DNA of 64,000 nucleotides from Liolophura sinensis. Its lineage: Eukaryota; Mollusca; Polyplacophora; Chitonida; Chitonidae. The stretch lies in assembly GCF_032854445.1 (NCBI RefSeq), contig NC_088302.1, positions 37,640,191-37,704,190 on the forward strand, written 5' to 3'. Shown here in pieces: positions 39,201 through 50,407 of this stretch; positions within the stretch are counted from its first letter, which is position 1, and each line of letters opens with the position of its first letter. The position numbers and the translations under genes were made by a program. The notes beneath the pieces were generated by a model that saw only the letters and a program-made list of their open reading frames with translations, was not told where the DNA came from and did not search any database.

Positions 39201-42200
39201 TATTAACTTCATTGTTTTGTTTAGGTGAGTGATTTATAGATTTTATCGTGTATGCGCTTGAATATCTTGTATGTAAAATGAATGCTTGTGTTATTGTCAG
39301 TTTTATTTGCTATTTACTGTTTTTGTTGGGTTGATACTCCTATATTGTATGTCTCTGACCAAGATATCTCGCTGACATAATCGTGTCATGCAGGATTTTG
39401 TCACACTAAAAAACATGCCGTGACAATGTTTCAAATGCCAGTGTAGTAAAACTCAAACAAATTTTTTTTTGCTGTTTTGTGTCCATCGTAGAGATGAATC
39501 TGAATGATTTGTACATTCACTTTTGGGGGTATTCTTTAAGTTATCATTGCGGCCACTGAGGCCTACTTACATAATACCACTTTAATTTACTGTCATGCTG
39601 TAATAGAGTCTCGTGGTACATTGCATGGTATAGCTCATGATATTACTCGTGGTATATACCCCAGGGTATACAAATGGATATCGGTTGTACATTCACTTTA
39701 GGGGTTATTCTTTAAGTTATCATTGCGACCACTGAGGCCTACTTACATAATACCACTTTAATTTACTGTCATGCTGTAATAGAGTCTCGTGGTACATTGC
39801 ATGGTATATCTCATGGTATTTCTCGTGGTATATGTACCCCAGGGTACACAATGGATATCGGTGGCATAATCCATTCAGAAATTTATTACAGAAAATACTG
39901 TAGCACCACCTTGTTCGGAGTACGTTTCCCTTAGTCCAAGTAGTGCCGATCTGTGGGGTCAGATTAGATCAGATCGGATCAGAGCCGTATTATACCACAG
40001 CACCGCCCCTAAATCCCCTCATGCCAACCCACCCCATCCTCCTCTCAACCCGAAGTTTATTTAAGCTTGGAAAGCATAGTAAGTATAAATGTACTGCCAT
40101 GTCGATTTCTATTCAGTCACATCTCGCCTCCTTTTCCGCCCCATCATGCTTCTATGTACCATCTATATGTTCCACTAAATTGGCGTATAAACATCTATTG
40201 CATGTTTATTACATCAACATGTTGTTCTTATTAACGGTTACAATCACAGCTCGACCCAGATAACTATTTATTTATTTGATTGGTGTTTTACGCAGTAGTG
40301 AAGAATATTTCATTTATACGATGGCGGCCAGCATTATGGTGGGAGGAAACCGGGCAGAGCCCGGGGAATACCCACGACCATCCGCAGGTTGTTAGCATAC
40401 GGGCGGAGGGATACCTATTTAAGTAATGGATCTGTAAATTACTCACGTACTACGAGTTTGAAATTTAATTTGGATGCCATGCTTAGAATATCGACCGTCT
40501 TCCCTGCATAACTGAAAACTGACGGCTGCTTCTCTCCTACATCTTACTGGCTTTACTTACTATTTATATAATTTTTTCTTACATCCTCTTGAAACTGGTG
40601 ATTTGGGCTTGTTTTGGGACTGAATCTTGTCATTATTGACTTGGAGCGCCCTTTATTGTTTATCACTGGTATACGCAGGCTGGACTTGACGCTTGGATTC
40701 CGTATGCTTTCCATGTCTCACCTTCCAAGCCTATTCTGATTTGACTAATTATGTATAAAGCCCGGTGATCCATACACTGAGCTCATTTATGGGAATTCGT
40801 GATCGGTGATGTGTGTGCTAACAGTCAATACAAGGAAGAGAAGCTGCCGAAAAATTTATGACAAATGGGATCAAAAATAAATTCCGTATATTAAACGTGG
40901 CCGGTTTGATGTATGATGAGTGCTATTCTTCTTTTATGTCTCTGTATTTATGGACGACCGAGGTTTTTGCCGTGTTGCCGGAGATAAATCGGACTAATGT
41001 CCCAGTATTTCATTTCAAACGATACTCTTCGCTCGCATAAAAATCATGAGTGTCACAGTGTAATTAACACCGTCCAATTCAGTGTTATTCCGCGCCATCT
41101 GGTCACGGGGAAACGATCCCTTTTCTCCGAAACGCAATCTCTTGTATTCATCCGTCGAGTCATTTCTTTCTGACTGAATGAGTGTTTTGACAATGTCCAT
41201 GTACGCCTACTTTAACTGTATCTGGCTTACATGCCAGTGTGGCAAGCCTGAACACAACAATCTATGCACTCTCAGCCGCGAATCCTTGTTCCAACCGCCG
41301 TGTTTCTCTGGCACCAGACCCCCGTGGCTTCTGAATAGCAATCTCCAGTTTCATTTAGACTCTCATGCCCTCTGGCTTCCACATCATCCATTTATACATG
41401 AATTTCTATCCAAAATGGAATATGCAGTAAAATTACATCCTTCCCCTCGTCTGGATGGTCGGCTATGGGAAATCCCATTGCCGTTTTCCTGAATTTAGGC
41501 TCGCTATAAAACTCTCGTCGTCAACTCTCTGCACAGTCGTACGTTCTGGGTGTGTTTCCTATTGGGAACCCATCATTCATATCATCTTGTACCACTGGGG
41601 ACCTTTCAGTCGTATCACTGTCAAGGTCACCTACTCAACAGGAAGCTCCTTTCTTTAATAATTTTTGGGTTTACCATATCTGTCAGGCGATGTTAAGGTG
41701 TCCGATATGCAGGCTCATTATTACTCCTACCGTTGGTAAACATTGTTAGATATAATCAAGGAGAGCCTGGAAAGATACACTGCCACCACTGTCCACAAAC
41801 TACATCTTGAAGGACATAAAATCCCCTATAAGAATACATCAGTATATTTATTAAGATAAATAAATTCATTAGATTTTCTTGGGAGTGAGGCAATATAATT
41901 AAAGATGTACTGCATAGGCAAGGCCCTCCCATGAGCCTTAAACGTCCTCAAGCTGTGCAAACAGTTGGTCACATTTAATATGTTCAAGTACCGTCCCAGA
42001 TTAATAAAATAATTCCATAAGCGACTTCTTGGAGTGGTAGATGTAGGGAATAGGGTTGTGCCTTACTAATCTTGTTCATTTTGTCTCCTATGCAAATCTG
42101 ATTAAGGAAGATAGCGTCCGGAGATCGAGAATTTTCTGCGATTCTTTGCTCTATTTACTCTCTGAGTTGTAAATCGTCATTTCTGGATGATACTTGGCGG

Positions 42201-45200
42201 TTTCCCGGCTGCCGTCTTGTCAGATATATTATTTACGATAAACTGTTCTCGGTGTAAACTTCAATATTGCCGGCACACGGTGTGGCGTATTCCTGGCAGG
42301 GCCGGAAACAGGGTTCAATTACCGATAAGACTCGTACGTAGTTTTCATCAAATGTAGGACTAGCAGCAACAGCTATGGATCTCAGGCAATTTCCGTGGCA
42401 ATAGCGCTGGGCGGACTGGAATGTGGAAACACCAGCCAGAAGTACGAAAGGTTTGGATCTGTCATTCGGCTAATTTAGAGGAAATTGAATACAGCCTGTA
42501 AAAGAATATGTCAGGGGCTGGGGTAAGCACACATCCCGAGTTATATCATGCAGCTGCTAAGGAAAATAGCCATCACGTATAGCCTATGTATTTATCTTGC
42601 GGTAATCCGGCTGAGACGTAATTTCCCTCAGGTTCCGAAAAATGTTTAAAATATAAGTGGCCGTACAGACCCATAGCATTTCTCTCGATATTTCTCTTTT
42701 GGGATCTTCACGTGCAGAAAAACGAACAACAACAACACGGATATAAATCTGCTAGCAGGAAAATTTTATTCACCAGGGGAAATGTCATTTAATAAAATTA
42801 ATACGTATCCATCATAATAAAACTTATAATATTGGAAAACTTTCATTTAGAGTACTCACCAGTCCAGTTAATTCAGCAATGCATGCATGCACAGAGAATC
42901 ATAACCAATTTATTAGTTAAGACGGAACGAGTTGTCGGAAGTAATTTGGAATTGCCAGTTTATTTAGCAATATTTACTGTTTGAGAAATGAGAAGTAATT
43001 GTGAATTCTGTCTGTGTTTAATGGCTGGTTTATACAGCGTTTCAGGATTCTTCATCATACACTGAGAGTCATTAAAGTGGATGATTTGATATTGCATATA
43101 TATATAGAATTGTCTGGCCTGGCGTGGCATTGAATACAGCCTGGTATCCCCATCACAAGTACCAGCCGATAATAAAGTTGCTAGCTGTAATAATCGAAAG
43201 ACCCGACAATCTCCAGTCTGTCTTCATAAACTTGTTAAGATAACAAATCCATAATCATTATTTTGGTAAATACTTTAGATGAAGCTCTTGATACAAAGGG
43301 CTATTTCCCAGCAAAGGAAACACAAGCTGAGTTAAACACGGCTAATGCGCTTGTTCGGTTGTCCGCATAATGAAAAGGTTTAATTGGGGTCAATTAAAAA
43401 GTCCTGCAAAACGCTAGTTTATGGCAACAGTCCATTTGGGGAGAATTGAAAATCTCGGAACGTTACGCCAAATGCCGTTTTAGGCTATTGGCAAAGAAAA
43501 TGGCTTAATTATCTGAGGATAAAGACATCCTGCTATATGTTGTGAGTTGTTCCATTACACCCGGTGCATTTCTGTCCACAATGAATGACCTAGGGACTTT
43601 TTTATTCGGTCTAATCCATTCTTAGAAACAAAACATTAACTGCAACCAGCAAGAGAGAGAGCGAGAGAGAGAAAAAAAAAAACGTGCATGGCATTAGCTC
43701 CGTACTACAGAGACACGCGACCTGCCTCTGGACAATAGATCTATCGTAATTTTATTGAGATAATTGGAAACAATGACAGTCTTTGGCCAGCTACTGCGAG
43801 GTTTTTTTTTTTAGTAATGTTTGATGAAGTAGCCGGGAACGGTGAAGTGATCGAGGGTTAGGATAATTTTTAGCGAAATCGTTGAGGATTTAGCCGCCAT
43901 TATAGATTGGTTCTCTATTGCCTCTTGCACAGGACGGAGAAGCTACATTCCTTAGAGTCATCCGTTTTCCAATCTCAAATTTAATACAACAGATGTAGAG
44001 TTTAAGGAAATGCTTTAATTATGTTTGAAGGTAACTGACCCTTCATTGCGCCTATTAGATGTTTGAACCATAGAGCCAACGGTGTATAGCCAAGCTTTCA
44101 AAGAAGCATTGAAGCAAGAAGTAAATATCTGTAATAACACAAACTCTGATCAAATCTTCATTCACTCGAATTCTGACCGGTTTCCTTCACACATTATCTC
44201 GATTATTATTATGGTCGCCATGAAATAGTGAAGTAGAAATATTTTCGACGTTACATTAACAAATCCAATAAAGAAGGAAAGATAGTAAGATACGATGGCG
44301 GTTTGATCTAGACATACATATTGTTAGATATGCAATAAATCATGACTACAGGCTGATTTCTCAAAACATTCTTACTAAATCAAGATCAGGCAAGTGCCTT
44401 GAACGCATATTTTCGTACTCATTTTTGTCAAAATTGTGAGCACATGATAAACGTTATGCTATAAGACAAACTTTCCGTTTGTGGGAACAAGTAAGCACTG
44501 AGATGAATGTTAAAATAAGGCCTTGCAAATCAGGTATTGTTTATTTATTTATTTCATTGGTGTTTACGCCGTATATATAAATATTTTACCTGTACGGCGG
44601 TGGCCGGCATTATGGTGGCAGGAAACCCTCGACCTTCCTTACATTGCTGGCAGACCTTCCCATACGGAAAGGAAGTTGCATGAGTTGGGCTTGAACTCAC
44701 GGCAACAGCACTTGGTGAAAGGCTCTTGGGACATTGCACTGCTCTAGCACGATAACCAGTCGGTAAAGGAAGCCTCTTAGTCGATTGATTGATTTATTTC
44801 TTTAATTGATTGGTGTTTTACGTGGTACTCTTAATCGAATGAACTGGTACATTTTGTATTAAAATTGTGCAATTAGGAGTAAACACTAACTTGTTTCTTA
44901 CCGGGCCCCAATGGCTCAGTTGGTAGAGCGTCCTCTTCGGGGGGTGGTAGATCCAGGGTCAATCCTGTATCGTGTCACACCTAAGACCTTAAAAGAGGAA
45001 GTTGTAGCTTCCTTGACCCGTACCATAAATTATGTCGCGTGAGGGGCAGCTTACTTGCCCTCGGTAAGTCGTCTCAGTGAAGCAGCACTAGATAAAAGAG
45101 CGGTGGAAATCCATCCTGCAACAAGGAGGCACATTACACGCACATGCACTCTAAGGACTCGTCATAAAAATAGTTAAGTACGACGTTAAATCTAAGCAGT

Positions 45201-48200
45201 CAGTCACTGGTACACTAAACAACATATTTACCAAGAGTCCCATGTTTAAATCATGACCTGAGTCTGCTCTGGATTGAACTCAACTCAGTCTTAATAAGGT
45301 TTATTCAAAACTATGAAAACAAATCATGCATTTATGTTCAGCACATTCTCATCATGTTTCAGGTAGACGCCTTTAAGCACAAAGTACAAAATATCTGCTT
45401 TTGAGATGTTTTGGTTAAGCAAGCTAAAATAGTGCAAGGTCCTGTGATATACATTCCTGAATATTGGAAAATGTCCCACAAAGACCAACCATGGCAAACT
45501 TTGAGCTATAGTATAACGGCTTTCTGATAAAAGCGACGAGTATACCGGTGTTGTCCTCTTTTAATGGTCGAACTGGGGCTTTATATTTATTCATTTGTGT
45601 ATTTATTTGATTGGTTTTGACGCTGTGTTTGACTATTGACTGCGATGAGAAACTGAAAACAGAAACAAGAAAACAGTAAATTCTCATGTTTAAACTTTGC
45701 TGAGGTGACTCTGAGCTTCGAACATGCGATCGGATGACTTTACGGCTTTAACCGCTGTCGTTTGCTGGCTTGTAGGTGTTTTACTCCGAGTTCGTTGATT
45801 CGAAACCTAGAGTATAACCTCAGAGAATTATACGGGCTATGGAATTTGTGATATAACCAGATAGTCTAAAGCCGAAATAGCTTTAAAGCTGTTACATAAA
45901 CAGCATTCTAAATGACACAATATCTTTGTACAAGGGTACAAGCATTGGATTCCTAAAGATACGCCAACTTCAAGGGCCAGTGATATGAACTAACACAGTG
46001 TGTATGTAAGCTGATCGGCCAATCATGGCATATCAACATATAGCTGTTAAACATCTGCATATAGATGTCCGTTAAAAAAGTTGCTTTTAAAGTGCGAACA
46101 GAACAACCTCGTATTTTCTCTAGATACCGTTCTGCTATTCCGATCAACAATTGAATTTTCGGTCAGTCAACTAAAAAACGAACTTTTTTACAGAACCTTC
46201 GCTTGCCGCATAGTAAAACTTTCCTGAGCTGGGCTAAATGTACTTGATGACAGCTAGCGTTGCGAGATAGTCAAAATAGCCTGAATTTCGTCGAAACACC
46301 GATAGCGACTGGGGAATCTTTCGGAACTCTTGCTTTTTGTTGTCGGCTATCTCGACGAAATTTGGTTAATACTCCATGAAATGCTCTAATCGGCTGTGAG
46401 ATTCAGACGGCCTTGTTAGTATCCTGTCTGCTCGCCCTTCTGGACGATGTAACCATTACGTTCACTGAAGGCAGTTCGTTAGGCCGATTCACTTGTCACT
46501 TGCAGGTTTATCTTCATTGTTGATTGCGCGCGTTCCATTGAGTCACAGTGGCGCGCTTTGCAATGTAATGGAAGCCATGCCGGAGCAATGATTTACGGCT
46601 AGGTCAGCCATTTAATGGAGCAAATAGAAGCTGTTAGCGGCACTGATTAGAGGTAGGAGCATAACCCTTACACTCAAAGTTTATTGCTGTATACCCTTCG
46701 AGACAGACTCGAAACGCGAACGTCGTTTAGAGCGAAAGGCCTGTGAGCTTGTTTTCCTTGGGAGCTAGGGACAAAAGCCACGACGTACCTAATAAATACT
46801 ACATAAAATATTAGTGTTTGATGTGATTTGGGTCTTTTGGCCCCCGCTTGAGATACACCAGTTATGGTGGCCGTTCTAAGTAAACAGGGTCTCTTTGATG
46901 TTCTGTAGAGACGGGGTAAGTGGCCTTGCCAATGTAAACACCTTCCAGGAACATTCTTCGTCGGGGGTCTCTTGTTCTCCGCCATTCAGCCGGGGCTGGC
47001 AGTTTATCTAGTTCATTGATTTCTCCACCTATTACCTTGCCGTGTTCCAGAATGGTAAACTGTTTTAGCGGACAGGTTGGCATGTTTTCTCCTCAGAAAA
47101 GGCAATTTGTACGCTGCATCCATTACCCTAAATGTTTTAATAATCACTCCTATTAATCCTGATCGTGGAAGCCACTAGTGTGAAGTGTGCAAATAGAGCA
47201 GACCGACTTGACGCTCTGGCAAAGTCCGGCCTCTGTCCAAACACGTTGACTGAGAACCGCCTGTAATATTGAGCTTCTTTGAGTGTTATCATCTCTATAT
47301 TACTTCATACAAAATTCTCCAAGTACTTTTCGAAAGCTCACGCTATGGTGGTTATGTGTGGATGCGTGTCACGTTCTAAGAGCCTTATTTATTTAAGTAT
47401 CATATCCCTATATATAATAGAATTTCATAATCTGGTTCGTTGCAGATATTCCTGTCTTGCGCAATACTCAGTCCCTGACAATGTGTTCATGATGACACAT
47501 GAATGTGTTCATTGTGTTAAATGTCCATGACAAACAAATAATCCGTATTGTTTAATTTTTCATTTTGTTTTATTTGCACCCACCCTGAGCGCCTCATTGT
47601 GATATGGGATGTTTTCCTATAATCATTGTATCACACTTTTACCCTTAAAAACCAAGGACCATTACTCTGTGACAGGCTCAAGTGCTCCGTAAACTTTACC
47701 TTACGCCCTGTTTAGAATGTCGTTCATCCCTTCTACCCATACTAATCTGAAATCATTTGATGACGGGCACATTATGGAACCCTATAACCTGACCATCGTT
47801 TCTCCACTGACGTATAAAGGTGGAAATACCGTTGATCTTGATCGCGCTACCCCTCAACCGCTTTACAGCCTTCTATGTTCCTGACCAGAAAATGCTCTTA
47901 GTCGTGTCCCGGGGGATGCTTTGCACTTATGTCCCCCCTACCAGCCCGAGTTAAAGCTGCATTAGAAAGATTTGGGATAACCCCTTCATCCTAAACAGAC
48001 AGACAGACACTCACCTAACTAATTTCCATCGGCGGATTAGATCTGGGCTGATTTGGTTGCTGAGATATTCACGAGGCCAGATCTTTTCTATCTAATTCCA
48101 TCTGTCAGCCTGGATGATGTCAGTGCCCAGTCTGATTTCAAGCCGTCTAACCTGCCACCAATAACGTACACAGCAAACAGTGCACAGTTCCACCATTTTC

Positions 48201-50407
48201 GAGCCATTTACTTGGATCTTCAACTCAAGTCAAGCCATTGTTGATTACCGTCAAATATTATGTTATGTCTGCCTCGGCAATGATTCCACAATGTTCCAAT
48301 CGTTCCAATCCCCCTAGAATTCATACCCAAGTACAAAGTTTATTTTCAGCTAAGATGTATTTCGTTGTTTACTTATAATAATAATAATGTTATTTTGTTT
48401 TGCATTGGATGATTCTTTTCTTTTCTTTGGGAAAATATAAAAAACAAGACAATTCTGACTTAATCAAAAGATTTTTTGTAAGAATTTCTTTGGAATCATT
48501 TTGATAACGTTACCAGACTTGTTATCTTGACCAGCAGTGTTTACCTGTCCAGAATGGTCCGAGACTGCTCAGTGTTTGTATCACGTGACGCGTGGTCTTG
48601 GCACACAATAGCTCTCTAGGGTCACTGTTAAGTGACAGATGCATTAAAAGTGCACCAAGTCGCAGCTCCGTGATTGTCAGCTGGGGCTCCATACAGGACC
48701 CCAACAGTTCCAACATATCAATTTAAATTCATTTTGCACTTGGAAGCTACTTGGCCCCCCGATCTTCGCAGACATCTGTTTGAGAGCCACTCTCTAGTGT
48801 ATTGAAATGTCTTCGAAAGGAAGGGGTTAATATTCTGTAACCTTGGAATGTGGAGCCGCAAACTAACTCGTCATGCACGCAAACATCATGCGAGCACCTA
48901 TATATTAGCTGTGTGTTCGCTCTGGTCAAACGGAACCTCTGCTATCGGTGCCTTGATGGAACTTTACACAAAAGCTTTTCCAAGGTTGTGTTTTTCTGTT
49001 AAAGGCTTTAATACCTTGTTTCTACATATCTGTGTTTCCTGAATTTAAACCTCAACGTTCGGACCGAACCTTGAATGAGACCTCAAATGTTAAAATAAAT
49101 AACCGTTGCCATGCAAACCAATCCATACAGATGTTTAGAAACAGGAGCGCACAAAAATGTGAACTGTTGCAGTATATCTCGAAAATTATTAAATTCACGG
49201 TGTGCTTCCGGGATAAAAAGAATAGGATTGCTTGTCATAAATGGCGACTAACCTAGAACTCTTCAGTGTGCACAGAATAGATCATTCCGCTTTAAAATAA
49301 AATTTGGTCTTCGACATAGCATAGCCCCCGAATTTATTACAGGTGCTCTCATTTTCATTTGATTAACAGCTTTGGCTGCTGACAATGTTGCAGTTGAATA
49401 GTTGAAAGATATTTCTGAACTTATTAAGATACCGAATTTACGCCATATTTAATGAGGTTTTTTTTTTTTTAATTTTAACATATTTTTGTGTATTTTGTAT
49501 GTAAAAGCGTCTAATACCTGTTTAGCCTTATTTTGGATATTATTATACGTGTTCTTTGTGTTAATATGTTCTAGTCCATGTATAGCTGAAATCCTGTCAA
49601 TGCAGCATCTACCCCTATTGGTTTGTTCATTCATTCCGTCATAGTATTTCACTACAAACTAGATGCAGTCTGTTTGCATGAATTTAACTTGCTTTTTGAG
49701 ATAACTTTGGGTGCTGCGTTACTCAACGGTATTTGTCTCATGTACATTTCTGACAGTTGTTTATGAAAACTGATAATATTATCCACTTTGGACATACTTT
49801 ATTTACCATTGACGTGAAATAAACGGATGTTCCAACTGACGCTACGACGCGTATGAATTTGGGCAGTTATGGAAATGGTCATGGAAATGTAACAGCACTG
49901 TGTTTAACTAAAGGAATAATCTGAAATTCTAACATGAAAGGTCGTTTTAGAGATCAGGTCTTCGCAAGCATGGCGATTCCGTGTTCAGGGCAAGATATTT
50001 ACAGGTAATGATCGCCATGCTATCTCCCTTCACTTTAATGTGAAGCGGGGTTTTTGGCCATCTGTGGGACTGTTGCATTCATTGTCTTCTTCGCCTGATT
50101 GAGCCTGTACAAATGCTGAGAACTGTGACTACAATTATCCCCTCGGCCAGAAATGTCAGAGATAATGATATTAGCATGGCTTTGGTCGAGCCGTGAAGGG
50201 ATAACAGCACTGCCAACCACCTCATTATCAACATTGTTCTGCTTCTTATTACAGGAGCTATATTCCATAAGGATGCCGTGGAAGTTGAGGTGGGATTCAA
50301 TTATGCAATTGTTAGCCACAAGGAGGCTGAGGGCAGGGAGACATTCGAACTGGAAGCAACTATAGACATGATTGATGTGTCAAACAGCTACGAGCTAACA
50401 AGTGCAA
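32236..50407 (+). CDS. Second ionotropic glutamate receptor gene, 5' part only (two exons)
   Basis: The start of a second glutamate receptor subunit, same strand as gene 1 and about 16.5 kb downstream of it. Exon 1 (32236-32329) and exon 2 (50255-50407) join in phase 1 to give a signal peptide followed by IPIGAIFHKDAVEVEVGFNY. This matches the first strand and helix of AMPA/kainate amino-terminal domains (IxIGGxF...), with ATIDMIDVSNSYELTSA matching the second strand region. The intron between them is 17,925 bases. Later exons, including ligand-binding and channel parts, are not in the window, so AMPA versus kainate class cannot be decided from sequence alone. Proximity and orientation suggest a tandem paralogue of gene 1. 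Confidence 0.85.
32330..32689 (+). other. Start of the 17.9 kb intron 1 of receptor gene 2
   Basis: Unique-looking sequence before the minisatellite. Nothing recognised. Confidence 0.65.
32690..34460. repeat. Minisatellite of 74-bp units in intron 1 of receptor gene 2
   Basis: The marker gtatgatgtgacaatcag recurs at 32956, 33030, 33104, 33178, 33252, 33326, 33400, 33474, 33548 and 33622 (exact 74-bp steps), then 33675 (a shortened unit), 33749 and 33823. Further copies follow to about 34240, with decayed units at both edges. Many units contain gattgtca and tgacaatc 16 bases apart, an 8-bp inverted pair. Confidence 0.96.
34540..35525. repeat. Minisatellite of 41-bp units in intron 1 of receptor gene 2
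   Basis: About 20 units of the form cagtgtggctgtgtgtgtcg followed by ttgatgtcacagtgtaatgg and a final base. They are regular from about 34690 to 35520 and degenerate before that. Units differ by a few substitutions (gccgtg for gctgtg, ctaacg for gtaatg). The array directly adjoins the 74-bp array. Confidence 0.96.
35526..36231. other. Intron 1 of receptor gene 2, nothing recognised
   Basis: AT-rich DNA between the minisatellites and the retrotransposon remnant. Confidence 0.65.
36232..36275. repeat. (AAT)n microsatellite, 3' tail of the LINE
   Basis: About 14 AAT units with one interruption. It abuts the inferred 3' end of the minus-strand retrotransposon. Confidence 0.93.
37029..37832 (-). 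pseudogene. Reverse transcriptase fragment of a jockey/CR1-like LINE
   Basis: An open frame of about 268 codons with the C-terminal part of an RNA-directed DNA polymerase. GVPQSYISEPLLFILCINKL is a damaged version of the usual GVPQGSILGPLLF block. LADDTTTYSS is the catalytic box with both Asp retained. NAKLLGIYTDEHLSW, SKLLGILRRKRALL and FDYCCSVWRNC are typical thumb-region blocks. The endonuclease and the N-terminal RT blocks are missing, and the frame has no ATG start (the first usable codon is GTG), so it is a dead fragment. The lack of stops suggests a fairly recent insertion. Confidence 0.9.
37851..39510. other. Intron 1 of receptor gene 2, nothing recognised
   Basis: AT-rich sequence with no recognised repeat or exon. 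Confidence 0.65.
39511..39862. repeat. Tandem duplication of a 176-bp unit
   Basis: The second copy starts at 39687. Both contain gtacattcactt, tatcattgcggccactgagg-like, taataccactttaatttact, gtctcgtggtacattgcatg and ccccagggta. The copies are close to identical. Confidence 0.94.
40259..40421 (-). repeat. SINE family A copy with 12-bp target-site duplication
   Basis: The element is 40271-40409 and reads on the minus strand to its (AAAT)n tail. The flanks gataactattta (40259-40270) and gatacctattta (40410-40421) differ at one base. It is 5'-truncated and well preserved in the body. Confidence 0.87.
40422..44536. other. Repeat-poor part of intron 1 of receptor gene 2
   Basis: 4.1 kb with no recognised transposon copy or exon; a GA-rich run lies at 43651-43682. 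If regulatory elements exist in this large intron, this and 45.6-50.2 kb are the uncluttered places to look, but nothing in the sequence proves any. Confidence 0.55.
44537..44752 (-). repeat. SINE family A copy, full length with tRNA-like head
   Basis: On the minus strand it begins tggttatcgtgctagagcag and passes gtgagttcaagcccaactc (B-box-like). It then runs through the family body to gtaaacaccaatgaaataaa and the AAAT tail. This copy shows that the family is tRNA-headed. A second tail fragment of the same family follows at 44788-44834. Confidence 0.85.
44788..44834 (-). repeat. SINE family A tail fragment
   Basis: Only the (AAAT) tail and the taaaacaccaat block are present, on the minus strand. 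Confidence 0.6.
44901..45208 (+). repeat. tRNA-derived SINE, family B
   Basis: It starts ccgggccccaatggctcagt, then tggtagagcg (A box), with ggtagatccagggtcaatcc as a decayed B box. The roughly 200-bp body is unlike family A. It ends gtacgacgttaaatctaagc and cagtcagtcact. The tail motif tacgacgttaaat resembles the tacggcgtaaaac tail of family A. Confidence 0.85.
45209..50254. other. 3' part of intron 1 of receptor gene 2
   Basis: A small SINE family A tail fragment lies at about 45582-45628 (minus strand). The rest has no recognised repeat, RNA gene or exon. It ends at acceptor gcttcttattacag. Confidence 0.6.
50255..50407 (+). CDS. Receptor gene 2, exon 2: start of amino-terminal domain
   Basis: 153 bases: two bases finish the split Gly codon, then 50 codons, then one base into the donor gca a|gtaagt. 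GAIFHKDAVEVEVGFNYAIV has the IGxxF opening and the following helix of glutamate receptor amino-terminal domains. FELEATIDMIDVSNSYELTS is the next strand and the NSFxVT-type segment. A phase 1 exit means the next exon must begin with two codon-completing bases. Confidence 0.88.

Noticed and set aside
44901-44975. A functional tRNA gene (A and B boxes present)
   Set aside because: The B box is decayed, no cloverleaf can be completed, and the sequence continues into a roughly 300-bp SINE body.
46674-47083. Overlapping minus-strand open frames near 46.7-47.1 kb as a gene
   Set aside because: Not recognised, compositionally unremarkable and without splice or start support.
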